Source of the DNA: Herminiimonas arsenitoxidans
GTDB taxonomy: Bacteria; Pseudomonadota; Gammaproteobacteria; Burkholderiales; Burkholderiaceae_D
NCBI RefSeq assembly: GCF_900130075.1
Contig: NZ_LT671418.1
Location: 3,472,001-3,536,000, forward strand
Reading direction: 5' to 3'
DNA length: 64,000 nt
Made by a program: the position numbers and the translations under genes. The notes beneath the pieces were generated by a model. It was not told where the DNA came from. It searched no databases and was given only the letters and a program-made list of their open reading frames with translations. Shown one piece after another: positions 26,301 through 34,962 of the stretch. Numbering within the stretch: the first letter of the stretch is position 1; each line of letters opens with the position of its first letter.

Positions 26301-26790
26301 TTGTCCCCTTGATGACTCCGTTGCTATCGTTGGTAATATTGACCGTTGAGTTATTGGCATTGCCAATGACTGCGCCGCTACTCAAGATGCTCGAATCTCC
26401 TAAAACCGACGGATCAATCGTCCCACTGTTGATCAGCGTGATGTTATTGCCAGTCAAGGACAGCGCCGTGCCCCCAACCCCACTCAAAACACCGAGTTCG
26501 GCTGACGAGATAATGTTGACGGACAAATTATTCGCACCGCTTGCATAGTTGGGAGCTACTGGATTCGCACTTCCTGTACAGATCACTGTCAATCCAGTCG
26601 CAGTACATCCTGCCATCGCCGAAGGGCTGGCCAGACCGGCAAGCAAGCTGACTATGGCTACGCGTATCGATAAGGATATCCGTCCACACCTGCCACCTCG
26701 GCTACGCTTGCCGCGAGTGCGTGTGAGTTCAGAAACGGCGACCCAGGTGCCGAGGACAGGATTCCATAGATTGCGGTAAGACGTGTTCAT
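23395..26790 (-). CDS. Type Va autotransporter with extended signal peptide
   Basis: A 1131-residue secreted surface protein. It begins with an extended signal peptide region (MNTSYRNLWNPVLGTWVAV..., then a basic stretch and a hydrophobic core ending SAMA). The passenger (about residues 45-700) is rich in Gly, Asn, Thr and Ser with autotransporter-associated beta-strand repeats (GTLTLTGANDYTGGTTV type), forming a beta-helix. The C-terminal ~280 residues are the translocator barrel, ending in the aromatic residue of GIRSRW. The start at 26790 is chosen because it gives the canonical signal; an in-frame extension to 26964 has no homology. No RGD or protease motif was seen, so adhesion is a guess. 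Confidence 0.88.
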   Translation of the reverse strand: MNTSYRNLWNPVLGTWVAVSELTRTRGKRSRGGRCGRISLSIRVAIVSLLAGLASPSAMAGCTATGLTVICTGSANPVAPNYASGANNLSVNIISSAELGVLSGVGGTALSLTGNNITLINSGTIDPSVLGDSSILSSGAVIGNANNSTVNITNDSNGVIKGTTGLISSTLPNLNGMALNVNNGTNGTTRIVNNGSISSSALSGAQGVQLADAAVVAVRGGSSVEMTNSSMGIITGRVAFESSTNGNSFLNAGIIMGSVSLGASGNNTFTAMTTSIISAAGGTASSLAVTGNAGLTFAATGTVDGGAGGNNTLILDGNGTSIASSAVYTNFNKLTVNAGIWNLQGPLVSDSTTLNGGTAMFNYNGTFGTGTLTSNGGTVQASNGGLNLLNAIALGTGGLTVQGNNDLALSGTITGNGSLNKVGTATLTLTGANDYTGGTTVSAGALQGNSNSLQGAITNNANVIFNQASNGTYAGNMDGSGRLTKTGTGTLILAGSNNYAGGTFINAGTLQGDSLSLQGNITNNAALVFDQAGTGTYAGGISGSGWLTKTGAGTLTLSGVNTYVSDTAINNGTLIVNGSINNSFINVNNGGTLSGSGTVASMEVNTGGVLAPGNTSGTLTVNGVLAFAPGSSYRVQVDADGHADRVNTDSAILAGSTVDVRASSGNYAANTTYTILNASSGLFGAGTFDGVTSNLAFLTPTLSYDANNVFLNLARNDISFNSVANTQNQIAISNSLQSLGIAATGDMNTIITALTGLSAEQARASYDAMSGASLSAMSRAGAGFSAGVGSQMRARLAAVSGNSTSAYAFGTPVQLTGKDHVYDLFSAATPTASQSSSASSSLTGLGASADTSLNSYGRGFWLRGYGNYQSTSSDGNGVASTVRSNGLSLGFDTEVSEGLIVGVAGTFGKSSLRFDSNDTGRSRDRAIAAYASYKTGPWNFNGSANFAFNSSNMARQIVVGALTRTATSAFDGHTASAYGEATYDIQMQDWMLQPLAALSLSRSKTDGFTEQGAGALNLQVAGQTTNSVKTLFGAKAQFEVGQVKLEPRLAWGHEFGDANAPMTMQFAGSAAPSFLVSGVKLPRNSVIAGLGLSSNISKGSNSNLSLFADVQGEYNSRQSNVALLVGIRSRW
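25110..25505. repeat. Tandem 192-bp repeats in the autotransporter passenger
   Basis: Two adjacent units, each 64 residues (192 bp), carry LQG-xSxSLQG-ITNNA...TYAG...SGxLTKTG-GTLxLxGxNxY. A partial third unit flanks them on the N-terminal side. They are in-frame PF12951-type modules and may vary in copy number by recombination. Confidence 0.75.
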
Positions 26791-27153
26791 GGCAGAAAAG
26801 AAAGAGAATTGATTTCCTGCGCATGGTTGGGGATTTCTCCGCAAGAGTAAATACTGCAAATGCAGTAGTCGATCTGACGGATAGACAGTTTTGCTAGGCA
26901 AGAGATGCCATGCCGAAAACGATGTTTCAGAGGAGAAACAGGCGAGCAAGCGTGTATATTCCACGCTTGCTGCTCACATCGTATGCAAAGAATATTTTTG
27001 AAAAAAACAGTGATGGCAGCGTCGTTTTGTGGACGAATGTGTACGTGACGCTAAACGACGGATTGCGGGGAAACGTATTTTGACAGCGGACATGGGTCGG
27101 TGCTCAAGCTTCATCCGGCAAGCAGCAATGGGATGTCAACAAAATCGCAGACG
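26791..27153. other. Gene-free stretch upstream of the autotransporter
   Basis: No supported gene; it must contain the autotransporter promoter and leader. I see no convincing -35/-10 pair or repeat. The sodB terminator begins at 27154. Confidence 0.4.
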
Positions 27154-27188
27154 TAAAAAAACCTTGCCGATAAGAGCAAGGTTTTTTT
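27154..27188 (-). terminator. Rho-independent terminator of sodB
   Basis: AAAAAAACCTTGC and GCAAGGTTTTTTT form a long stem with a short loop. On the minus strand it ends with a run of seven T, about 40 bases after the sodB stop. Confidence 0.9.
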
Positions 27189-27229
27189 GTGATCGATGCA
27201 GACCTTGAGGTCTGCATTAGACAGATGGC

Positions 27230-27808
27230 TTAAGCCAGGTTCTTCGCAACGAAGTCCCAGTTAACCAATGCCCAGAACGATTCAACATACTTAGGACGCG
27301 CATTGCGGTAGTCGATGTAGTAAGCGTGTTCCCACACGTCGCAGGTCAACAATGGTTTGTCAGCGCCGGTCAGTGGGCAGCCAGCGTTCGAGGTGTTAGC
27401 CAGATCGAGCGAGCCGTCAGCTTTTTTCACCAACCATGTCCAGCCGGAGCCGAAGTTGGTAACGCAGGACTTGGTGAATTCTTCTTTGAACTTGTCGAAG
27501 GAACCCCATTTTGCATTGATCGCATCAGCAACTGCACCAGTTGGAGCGCCGCCGCCGTTAGGCTTCAGGCCGTTCCAGTAGAACGTGTGGTTCCATACTT
27601 GAGCTGCATTGTTGAAAACGCCGCCGGAGGATTTCTTGATGATTTCTTCGAGGGATGCGTTTTCGAATTCGGTACCTTTGATCAGGTTGTTCAAATTCGT
27701 CACATAAGTTTGGTGATGTTTACCGTAGTGGAATTCGAGCGTCTCTTTCGAGATGTGTGGAGCAAGTGCATCCAACGCATAGGGCAGTGCCGGCAGGGTA
27801 TGTTCCAT
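27230..27808 (-). CDS. sodB: Iron superoxide dismutase
   Basis: A 192-residue cytoplasmic superoxide dismutase. All metal ligands are visible: His in [13 protein letters not shown] (residues ~25-37), His in VWNHTFYW (~72-79) and the Asp/His signature [13 protein letters not shown] (~156-168). Length and the FYWNGLKP and SGWTWLV segments fit the Fe type (SodB) rather than Mn SodA, though cambialistic use cannot be excluded. AAGGA precedes the start on the minus strand. It is monocistronic with its own strong terminator, next to xseA. Confidence 0.94.
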   Translation of the reverse strand: MEHTLPALPYALDALAPHISKETLEFHYGKHHQTYVTNLNNLIKGTEFENASLEEIIKKSSGGVFNNAAQVWNHTFYWNGLKPNGGGAPTGAVADAINAKWGSFDKFKEEFTKSCVTNFGSGWTWLVKKADGSLDLANTSNAGCPLTGADKPLLTCDVWEHAYYIDYRNARPKYVESFWALVNWDFVAKNLA

Positions 27809-28112
27809 GGTCGTCCTTCTTTATGGGGGTTGAAAATGAAGATGTCTTTTTGAAAGGCGTTCATTGTAAAGCGGTTACGTCTTGCTTGCACACGACGTAG
27901 ATCAATTTCCAACAAGGTAGAAAATGAAGTGAAGAGAATAGCTTGAAACGTGCACTTTTGTTGCGCAGACATTCGGCGCCAGGCCAATAAACATCAGGCT
28001 TTGTACGATTTACAGGAATTTATTTCCCGTCTTATTTAATGCGAATAATTCTTATTATTATTTGTGGGTGAGTCACTGTCTCAAGCTGCCGCGTATGTGT
28101 TGTGCTGTGCAA
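27809..28112. other. Intergenic stretch upstream of sodB
   Basis: No gene is supported. At 28044-28062 the minus strand reads AATAATAATAAGAATTATT, which agrees with the Fur-box consensus at about 15 of 19 positions. It is some 235 bases before the sodB start, so a regulatory role is uncertain. Confidence 0.35.
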
Positions 28113-29474
28113 CTATTCCAGCGTCTCTTGCACGCTGGCGATGCCTACTTGCGCGGTACCTTCAGCCAATCGCACCGTCACGCTTTGTCGTGGTTGCAGT
28201 TCTTTCGGCGCGCGCACGATCTTTCCTTTTTCATCCGTGATCATGGCGTAACCACGTTCCAATGTGCGTTGCGGGTTCAGCATTTCCAGTTGGGCGGAAA
28301 GCGCGGTGAGGGTTTGGCGCTGCGTGGCGATGTTGCTATTCATTTGATTGCTCAAACGGCGCGCATGATTCACGACATTCAGCCGTTGCGCTTGCGTATC
28401 CGGTAACTGCGTCAGCCAGCGATTGCGCAGATGCGCCAGTGCAAATTGTGCCTTGCTGAGTGGAATGCGCGTAGCGTGCCCCAGACGTGCTTGCAGGTTT
28501 TGCAGCTTCATTCTTTCATGCGCGATGTAAGCCGATGGACTGATCAGACGACGCGAGAGCCAGTCCAGTGTTTGTGCGGTATCGGATAACTGTCGCTTCA
28601 CTGTCAGACGCATATCGTCAGCTTGCGCTTCCAGTCGCGCCAGCCAATCGGCACGTGGCGTCGCAGCCAATTCAGCGGCTGCAGTCGGTGTCGGTGCACG
28701 CAAGTCGGCGGCGAAATCGGCAATGGTGAAGTCGGTTTCATGGCCAACGCCAACGATGACCGGGATGTCGCAACCGACGATGGTGCGCGCGACGATTTCA
28801 TGATTGAAGGACCACAGATCTTCTATGCTGCCGCCACCGCGACAGACCAGCAGCACATCGCATTCGGCACGTGCAGAAGCAGTGGCTATCGCTTGCGCAA
28901 TCTTGTTGGCCGAGCCTTCGCCTTGTACAGGCGTCGGATACAGGATGACGTTCACATGCGGCGCACGTCGTTTCAGCGTGGTCAAAATATCGCGCAAAGC
29001 GGCTGCTTGCGGGCTGGTGACTATGCCTATCGTGCGGGCGAATGAGGGTATAGGGCGTTTGCGCGCTGGATCGAACAAACCTTCAGCATTCAGCTTTTCC
29101 TTCAATTGTAAAAAAGCTTCATACAAATTACCGACGCCGGCGCGCCGTATCGCTTCCACACTCAACTGATAATCGCCGCGCGGCGCGTACAGCGTCACCA
29201 GTGCGCGCACCTCGACTTTGTCTCCCTCGCGTGGCATGAAATCTGCATATTGAGCACGACCACGAAACATCACAGCACGTACCTGGGCTGCACTGTCTTT
29301 TAACGTGAAATACCAATGTCCGGATGCAGCACAAGTGAAGTTGGATATTTCACCGGATACCCACGATAAAGGAAAGTTGCGTTCCAGCATGCGTGAGACA
29401 GCCTGATTCAGCGCAGAGACGCTGAGCACGGCTGGTGCGGAGGGATTGTTCGGTGCTGGACGATCAGAGTTCAT
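28113..29474 (-). CDS. xseA: Exodeoxyribonuclease VII large subunit
   Basis: A 453-residue nuclease subunit. The N-terminal OB fold (residues ~15-115: [15 protein letters not shown]..., [27 protein letters not shown]) is followed by the catalytic core with [33 protein letters not shown] and the [21 protein letters not shown] stretch, then a coiled C-terminal region. With XseB it degrades single-stranded DNA in mismatch and recombination repair. The start at 29474 gives the usual N terminus; an in-frame extension of 35 residues to 29579 is not typical. xseB is not adjacent. Confidence 0.93.
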   Translation of the reverse strand: MNSDRPAPNNPSAPAVLSVSALNQAVSRMLERNFPLSWVSGEISNFTCAASGHWYFTLKDSAAQVRAVMFRGRAQYADFMPREGDKVEVRALVTLYAPRGDYQLSVEAIRRAGVGNLYEAFLQLKEKLNAEGLFDPARKRPIPSFARTIGIVTSPQAAALRDILTTLKRRAPHVNVILYPTPVQGEGSANKIAQAIATASARAECDVLLVCRGGGSIEDLWSFNHEIVARTIVGCDIPVIVGVGHETDFTIADFAADLRAPTPTAAAELAATPRADWLARLEAQADDMRLTVKRQLSDTAQTLDWLSRRLISPSAYIAHERMKLQNLQARLGHATRIPLSKAQFALAHLRNRWLTQLPDTQAQRLNVVNHARRLSNQMNSNIATQRQTLTALSAQLEMLNPQRTLERGYAMITDEKGKIVRAPKELQPRQSVTVRLAEGTAQVGIASVQETLE

Positions 29475-29666
29475 AAGTGTTCTTGCTTGGGATGGTTCTT
29501 GGTTGCACAGGTATTGGGCGCACGAAATGAGTGAAGTGCCATTTCTTGCTGCCCTAGGAATGTGCATAGCTGCAGACAATAAAAACAGATGGTAATGGAA
29601 TTTGAGTATTGAAATGCGCTGGCGTCTTTAAATAGATGTCGTCACGACTTGCTTGGGGAAAGAAAA

Positions 29667-31388
29667 ATGAACATCTTGAATGTAAAAATTGGCGCCCGTC
29701 TGGGCATGTGCTTCGGTCTGATCTTCGTACTGACAGCGATATTGATCGTTTTTGCATTGGTTCGTTTCTCCGATATTGGGAAAATCAATCGTCAGATGAT
29801 AGATACCGATTGGGTCAAGGCAGAAGCGGCTGCGACGATAGATGGCACCACGCTCGCCAATGCGCGCCGCAATATGGAGTTGTTCATAGAAACAGATCCC
29901 GCCAAGGTCGAGGCCATTTATGCTGCCATCACACAGAACAAGAAGACCATCGATGATGCCGTTGCCGTACTGGATAAATTGGTCACTAGCGAAGAAGAAA
30001 AAACGCTGGTGACGCAATTCAAGGCGGTACGCGCGCAGTATGTCGCTTCTTTCACCAAGGTCGGGAAAATGGTCGCCGACCGCCAGCGCGATGAGGCGAT
30101 GCACACGATGCTGACAGAAACGCTGCCGGCGCTGGATGCGGTACAAAAAGTCATTGTGCAATTGTCAGTACTGCAAAAGAAAATAGTAGAGCAGAGCGGT
30201 GACGAAGCAGCCGGCCATATTGAATCGGCAACAACCATGATGACGACGCTCGGCATCGCAGCGGCGATTGCCGGCATCGGCTTTGCCTACTGGATATCGC
30301 ACTCGATTACCAAGCCTATGAATGAGGCGGTCAAGATCGCGCAAACTGTTGCCGCTGGTGATCTGAGTAGCGTGATCGATGTCAAATACAAGGATGAAAC
30401 GGGGCAGTTATTGCAGGCATTGAAGGAAATGAATACCAGTCTGGTACGCATCGTCGGGGAAGTGCGTTACAGCACCGAAGCGATTGCGACTGCATCGACA
30501 CAGATTGCAACCGGCAATCTGGATTTATCTTCTCGCACCGAAGAACAGGCCAGTTCATTGGAAGAAACCGCATCGTCGATGGAAGAGTTGACCAGCACGG
30601 TTAAACAGAATGCAGACAACGCACGTCAGGCCAATCAACTGGCCATGACCGCTTCTGCAGTGGCGATCAAGGGCGGCACTGTGGTGTCGCAAGTGGTCGA
30701 TACGATGGGATCGATCAACGATTCTGCCAAGAAGATTGCAGACATCATAGGTGTGATCGATGGCATCGCTTTCCAAACCAATATCCTGGCCTTGAATGCG
30801 GCAGTAGAAGCGGCGCGCGCTGGCGAGCAGGGGCGCGGTTTTGCGGTCGTTGCAGGTGAAGTACGTAATCTGGCGCAACGTTCGGCTGCTGCCGCGAAGG
30901 AAATCAAGAATCTGATCGGCGATTCAGTAAGTAAAGTAAATGTGGGCGCACGTCTGGTCGATGATGCAGGAACCACGATGCAGGAAGTGGTGGCTAGTGT
31001 GCGGCGCGTAACCGACATCATGGGAGAAATCACCGCGGCCAGCCAGGAGCAAACTGCTGGTATCGAACAAATCAATCAAGCCGTCATGCAGATGGATACA
31101 GCCACGCAGCAAAATGCAGCCTTGGTAGAACAAGCCGCAGCGGCTGCCGCTTCCTTGCAGGATCAGGCCGGGAATTTGGTAAAAGTTGTCAGCGTGTTCA
31201 AGCTGGACGGCACGCAGGTTTTGCACGTGCTGCCATCAGCGTTGAATACATTGCCGGCCAAACCAAGTGCGCCTGTGTTGTCACGCAATCCGGCACCTGC
31301 TCAGCTTGCAAGCAAGGAGGCACCTGCCATCAAGAATGACAAGGTCGCGGCTTTGGCGGGTGCGGGAGATGATTGGGAACAGTTCTGA
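29667..31388 (+). CDS. Methyl-accepting chemotaxis protein
   Basis: A 573-residue chemoreceptor: TM1 (residues ~10-32), a four-helix periplasmic sensor (~33-190), TM2 (~192-212), a HAMP domain (~213-265) and the cytoplasmic signalling coiled coil with the hairpin tip IIGVIDGIAFQTNILALNAA (~365-385). Methylation-type Gln/Glu pairs flank the tip. The last residues DWEQF resemble the NWETF pentapeptide that tethers CheR/CheB, implying an adaptation-competent high-abundance receptor. ATG 29667 has GGGGAA at the right spacing; the TTG at 29649 is less likely. It is alone, without other che genes; the ligand is unknown. Confidence 0.93.
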   Translation: MNILNVKIGARLGMCFGLIFVLTAILIVFALVRFSDIGKINRQMIDTDWVKAEAAATIDGTTLANARRNMELFIETDPAKVEAIYAAITQNKKTIDDAVAVLDKLVTSEEEKTLVTQFKAVRAQYVASFTKVGKMVADRQRDEAMHTMLTETLPALDAVQKVIVQLSVLQKKIVEQSGDEAAGHIESATTMMTTLGIAAAIAGIGFAYWISHSITKPMNEAVKIAQTVAAGDLSSVIDVKYKDETGQLLQALKEMNTSLVRIVGEVRYSTEAIATASTQIATGNLDLSSRTEEQASSLEETASSMEELTSTVKQNADNARQANQLAMTASAVAIKGGTVVSQVVDTMGSINDSAKKIADIIGVIDGIAFQTNILALNAAVEAARAGEQGRGFAVVAGEVRNLAQRSAAAAKEIKNLIGDSVSKVNVGARLVDDAGTTMQEVVASVRRVTDIMGEITAASQEQTAGIEQINQAVMQMDTATQQNAALVEQAAAAAASLQDQAGNLVKVVSVFKLDGTQVLHVLPSALNTLPAKPSAPVLSRNPAPAQLASKEAPAIKNDKVAALAGAGDDWEQF

Positions 31389-31394
31389 GCGCTG

Positions 31395-31424
31395 GCCGGA
31401 CGTCTCTGTAAAGATGCGTCCGGC
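31395..31424. terminator. Stem-loop between convergent chemoreceptor and rarD genes
   Basis: GCCGGACG (31395-31402) and CGTCCGGC (31417-31424) form a perfect 8-bp stem with a 14-nt loop, followed by TTGATT. A weak terminator for the chemoreceptor gene. Confidence 0.5.
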
Positions 31425-31438
31425 TTGATTCAGCAATT

Positions 31439-32326
31439 TTACGTATCCAGATTGTGCCGCGTATAAACGGTTTTAACGCCTTCAACGATCAGGAGCAATA
31501 CCGCGATCCAGATCGGAATGTAGGTCAGCCATTCCGCGCCCTTGATGCTTTCTCCCAGCAACAAGGCAACCACCACTAGCAGTACAGGTTCGACATAGCC
31601 GAGCAGACCGAACAGGCTCAAGCTCAAGATTTGGCTCGCCAACATGTAGAAGATCAGAGCAAACGTACTGATCACGCCGAGCAATGGAATCAAGAGATAC
31701 AAGCGTGAATGATCGTGAAGCGTAGCGAAGTCCAGATTGCCGGCATAGACGAACCACAAACCAGCTGGCAGCAGGAATGCCATGTCAAACCACAATCCGC
31801 CGATATTGTTGGAACCAAGGCGACGACGCAACACGAAGTAGACCGGATAGCCGAGTGCAACAGTCAGCGTTTCCCATGAAAAGCTGCCCACTTGATACAG
31901 CTCGTTCGCCACGCCGAATGCGGCGCATAGTGCGGCCAGATTCTGCAGGCGCGATAGACGTTCCTTATAGACGATGCGGCCGGTCATCAACATCGTGAGC
32001 GGCAATAAAAAGTAGCCAAGCGACACGTTGAGCGCACGACCATGTAGCGGTGCCCACATGAACAGCCATAGTTGTACGCCGAGAAATGCGGATGTCGCAA
32101 TCGCACCGAGCAGCAGGCTGGGATTTTGCAGCATCCGTTGCGCCAGCATTTTCACCATGATTTGGCGGCCGCCAGACCAGATGAATATGGTCAGGAAAGG
32201 GAAGGTCAACAATGTGCGCCAGCCGAAAATTTCTTCGCCGCTTAGCGGTACCAGCAAGGTGGAGTAATAATAGAGAACGGCGAACAGCACGGAGCTGGTA
32301 ACTGAAAACGTAATACCTTTGGACAC
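31439..32326 (-). CDS. rarD: RarD-type EamA/DMT permease
   Basis: A 295-residue inner-membrane protein with about ten hydrophobic segments, in the two-repeat layout of the drug/metabolite transporter superfamily. The N-terminal KGITFSVTSSVLFAVLYYY and the VPLSGEEIFGWRTLLTFPFL segment match the RarD group (named for chloramphenicol sensitivity in Pseudomonas and Escherichia). The true substrate of RarD is not established. It is convergent with the chemoreceptor gene and preceded by GGAGTCTC on its own strand. Confidence 0.82.
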   Translation of the reverse strand: MSKGITFSVTSSVLFAVLYYYSTLLVPLSGEEIFGWRTLLTFPFLTIFIWSGGRQIMVKMLAQRMLQNPSLLLGAIATSAFLGVQLWLFMWAPLHGRALNVSLGYFLLPLTMLMTGRIVYKERLSRLQNLAALCAAFGVANELYQVGSFSWETLTVALGYPVYFVLRRRLGSNNIGGLWFDMAFLLPAGLWFVYAGNLDFATLHDHSRLYLLIPLLGVISTFALIFYMLASQILSLSLFGLLGYVEPVLLVVVALLLGESIKGAEWLTYIPIWIAVLLLIVEGVKTVYTRHNLDT

Positions 32327-32823
32327 TGAGACTCCGTGGCGAATTGATCTTGTTTCGTGGCCCGCTAGTATAAGGACTTTCTTTCAGTCTGGATTCTCTG
32401 ATTGTCCGAAAAGCGTATTTGAAAATATGTGCAAGTGCAGCATGGCCGGATATGCGCGCTATTTGGCTGGATATGCACTATCCCTGTCCGTATAGGTGAT
32501 GGGCCTTGGCTTCACATGCCCAAGTTATTGCTTTATGATGGACGCGGCAATGCGGTCGGGCGAATACTACGAGAAACACGAAAAAGCATTGATAACGGGA
32601 AGACATGCCAGACGTGCGCTGCTGAATCACGATTTCGGCGATAGGCATCAAACAGACAGAAGGCTTCCAGATATGGAAGCCGTTTTCTTTTGTAATATCG
32701 CACAATGATGTTTGATTGTTGACGTTTTCTGCTTTGAGTTGTCCGCATTGGCATTGCATTGATGACGCACGGATTTTATCGGGCACCCACCTGTGCCGAA
32801 CACGAAATTAGCATGGAGTTGTG
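32327..32823. other. Intergenic stretch with an orphan terminator
   Basis: No gene is firmly supported between rarD and the AAA+ gene. Short plus-strand ORFs (for example 32535-32708, 57 residues, MDAAMRSGEYYEKHEKAL...) lack a clear ribosome site. A strong plus-strand terminator at 32662-32691 implies that something upstream of it, from about 32430, is transcribed. Confidence 0.45.
32662..32691 (+). terminator. Orphan rho-independent terminator (possible sRNA 3' end)
   Basis: GGCTTCCA-GATA-TGGAAGCC (32662-32681) is a perfect 8-bp stem with a tetraloop, followed by GTTTTCTTTT. It belongs to no annotated gene and points along the plus strand, so it may be the end of a small RNA or of a small gene in 32430-32660. 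Confidence 0.65.
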
Positions 32824-34446
32824 ATGGATTTTGAAATACCGGAATCGATGGTGAATGTGCTGCTGGAGATGATAGAGAAAGAATCTCCACTGGCCAAACG
32901 GCTTTCCGAACATGGCATTTGCCATGGCCGCATGATTGTTTCCAGCAAGTTATTCGACGCGAAAGCGATGAATACCTTGTACACCTTGTGCAAAGCGCAA
33001 GACGATCGCTCCTTGATGTACCAGATGCTGGCACTGGACAATATTCTTGGTGCACCGCAGGCACGCAAGATTCCCGATCTGGATAAATTGGTACCTGGGC
33101 TGGCCGCGTATTTTTCACGTGATGTGATCGACGGCTGGCTGTACAAACGCAATAAAGATGGTGTGCTGCTGCCGTGGCTGATCCATCGTCTGCGCCATGT
33201 TGTGCCAGACCAAGGCGCGCCGTATGTCGTGATCGATCTGATCGCTAATACGATGCAAGCTGCAGGCAAGGAAGAGTCATCCGATCTGCGCATGCGCCGC
33301 TCCGGGATGACGAATGCGATCGTGATCAATTCACACGACATCGTTAATCGTACGATTCCGGAATTGTTGAGCGAGCTTGGCTATTTCAAGGAATGCGCCG
33401 AATTCAAGCAGGAATACGAAAAGCAATCCAAGCGCTTCCTTACATATCAGCGTCAATTTGGTAAGCAGTTCATCGCGCGTAATGCAGCATTCACGATGGA
33501 TGAAAAACACCGTATAGGCATGCTGACCTTGAAGGACGGCGTCGTCGCGAAATGCGTCAATGACGAAGAAATTCTGGATCGTCGCTTCGAGATGATGGCC
33601 GATGCCGAATTCTGGCGTGAGAATGGTTTTGCGCAAGGTTTCGAGAGAATTCCTCTGCATTGCTATGTGCATCTCTTCCATCTGGAGCTGCATCAGAACA
33701 TCTGGGTGCACGTACAGAATCTGACTTCATACCAATACAAGCCGGAATTACGCGAGAAGCTGATCCTGCCGACACAGCACAGAGAACTGATAGACATCCT
33801 CACCGCCGATATGAGCGTGTTGATGGAAGATATCGTCGAAGGTAAATCTGGCGGTACCACTATTCTCTGCAAAGGCGCGCCAGGTCTCGGCAAAACGCTG
33901 ACGGCAGAAGTGTATTCGGAAGTGGTTGGCAAGCCGTTGTATCGCGTGCACTCAGGCCAGCTAGGTATCACGGCGGCTTCTGTCGAACAGAATCTGTCGC
34001 AAATCCTGCGCCGCGCCGCGCGCTGGGATGCGATCCTGTTGCTGGATGAGGCGGACGTGTACATCCGTTGCCGCGACAACGATTTGCAGCACAACGCGAT
34101 CGTTGCCGAGTTCCTGCGTACGCTGGAATACTTCAAGGGTTTGCTGTTCATGACGACGAATCGTATCGGTGATGTGGATGACGCGATCTTGTCGCGTTGC
34201 ATTGCGACCATCCAGTACGAGGTGCCACCGAAGGAAGATGCCATGCGTCTGTGGAAATCGCTGGCGACGCAATTCCATGCGGATCTGTCGGACGAGTTGA
34301 TCGACTCGCTGAGTAATATCTATGCGAAGTGCAGCGGCCGCGATATCAAGGAATTGCTCAAGCTGACTTCGAAATACTGCAAGAGCAAGCAGATTCCATT
34401 TTCGGAAGAAGCCTTCAGACAGTGTGCCGTGTTCCGCGGTATTTAA
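32824..34446 (+). CDS. AAA+ ATPase of unknown function
   Basis: A 540-residue protein. The first ~330 residues match no family that I recognise. The C-terminal third is an AAA+ module: Walker A GAPGLGKT (residues 351-358), Walker B ILLLDEADVY (~404-413), sensor-type MTTNRIGDVDDAILSRC with a likely arginine finger, and a small alpha-helical lid. Such classical AAA domains remodel proteins or load partners, and no protease or nuclease domain is attached. GGAG precedes the start; GTG at 32821 is an alternative. It stands alone, with its own terminator. Confidence 0.8.
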   Translation: MDFEIPESMVNVLLEMIEKESPLAKRLSEHGICHGRMIVSSKLFDAKAMNTLYTLCKAQDDRSLMYQMLALDNILGAPQARKIPDLDKLVPGLAAYFSRDVIDGWLYKRNKDGVLLPWLIHRLRHVVPDQGAPYVVIDLIANTMQAAGKEESSDLRMRRSGMTNAIVINSHDIVNRTIPELLSELGYFKECAEFKQEYEKQSKRFLTYQRQFGKQFIARNAAFTMDEKHRIGMLTLKDGVVAKCVNDEEILDRRFEMMADAEFWRENGFAQGFERIPLHCYVHLFHLELHQNIWVHVQNLTSYQYKPELREKLILPTQHRELIDILTADMSVLMEDIVEGKSGGTTILCKGAPGLGKTLTAEVYSEVVGKPLYRVHSGQLGITAASVEQNLSQILRRAARWDAILLLDEADVYIRCRDNDLQHNAIVAEFLRTLEYFKGLLFMTTNRIGDVDDAILSRCIATIQYEVPPKEDAMRLWKSLATQFHADLSDELIDSLSNIYAKCSGRDIKELLKLTSKYCKSKQIPFSEEAFRQCAVFRGI

Positions 34447-34493
34447 TAAATCAGGGCACGCGTATGCGTGTCTGAACATCAAGTTTGTATATG

Positions 34494-34528
34494 CGCCCGA
34501 CATCGAGTAATCGATGCCGGGCGTTTTT
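34494..34528 (+). terminator. Rho-independent terminator of the AAA+ ATPase gene
   Basis: CGCCCG(A)CATCGA and TCGATGCCGGGCG form a stem with a GTAA loop (34494-34523), followed by TTTTT, 48 bases after the stop. Confidence 0.8.
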
Positions 34529-34962
34529 ATATGCGGGGTGTTTGAGGATGAGATGGCATTTGTGAACTTCTCACCACTGCGACAACTCTCTCTGATGCTG
34601 GCTGGAATGTGGCGGCCGATGTAGCTCGGAAACATGGCAGTAAGCAAAAAGAGTAGAGATATCATCAAGGATATGCACTGCCTCATTTCTATGCGCGGAA
34701 AAAATTTTCTTTGAAATCAATCACTTCGACTGCTTACACACAGTTACGCACAATGTTATCCACAGAAAATGTGCACAAGTCGTTTTGCCGGGAGGTCATG
34801 TTGTTAAAAGAATTTTCAGGCGCAGTGCGGATGCCGGTTAACATGGCGTTATCGCTCGTCATGCAAGGCTGTCAAGCCGACACTGGTAGAAACTTGCTCT
34901 CCCTGCGCCAAAACGTTACATTCTCCATCCATACTTATTGAATCCCAAAGAAGGAGCTTACT
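34529..34962. other. Intergenic stretch upstream of exbB
   Basis: No supported gene; a 76-codon ORF at 34711-34941 begins without a ribosome site and has no recognisable product. A perfect DnaA box, TTATCCACA, is at 34756-34764. The exbB promoter should lie near the right end. Confidence 0.4.

Noticed and set aside
25237..26548. Two plus-strand ORFs of about 240 codons opposite the autotransporter
   Set aside because: Repetitive Val/Pro/Leu-rich or Ala/Cys-rich translations that mirror the repeats of the real minus-strand gene.
34711..34941. 76-codon ORF upstream of exbB
   Set aside because: No ribosome site, TTG start, no recognisable product; it ends just before the exbB leader.
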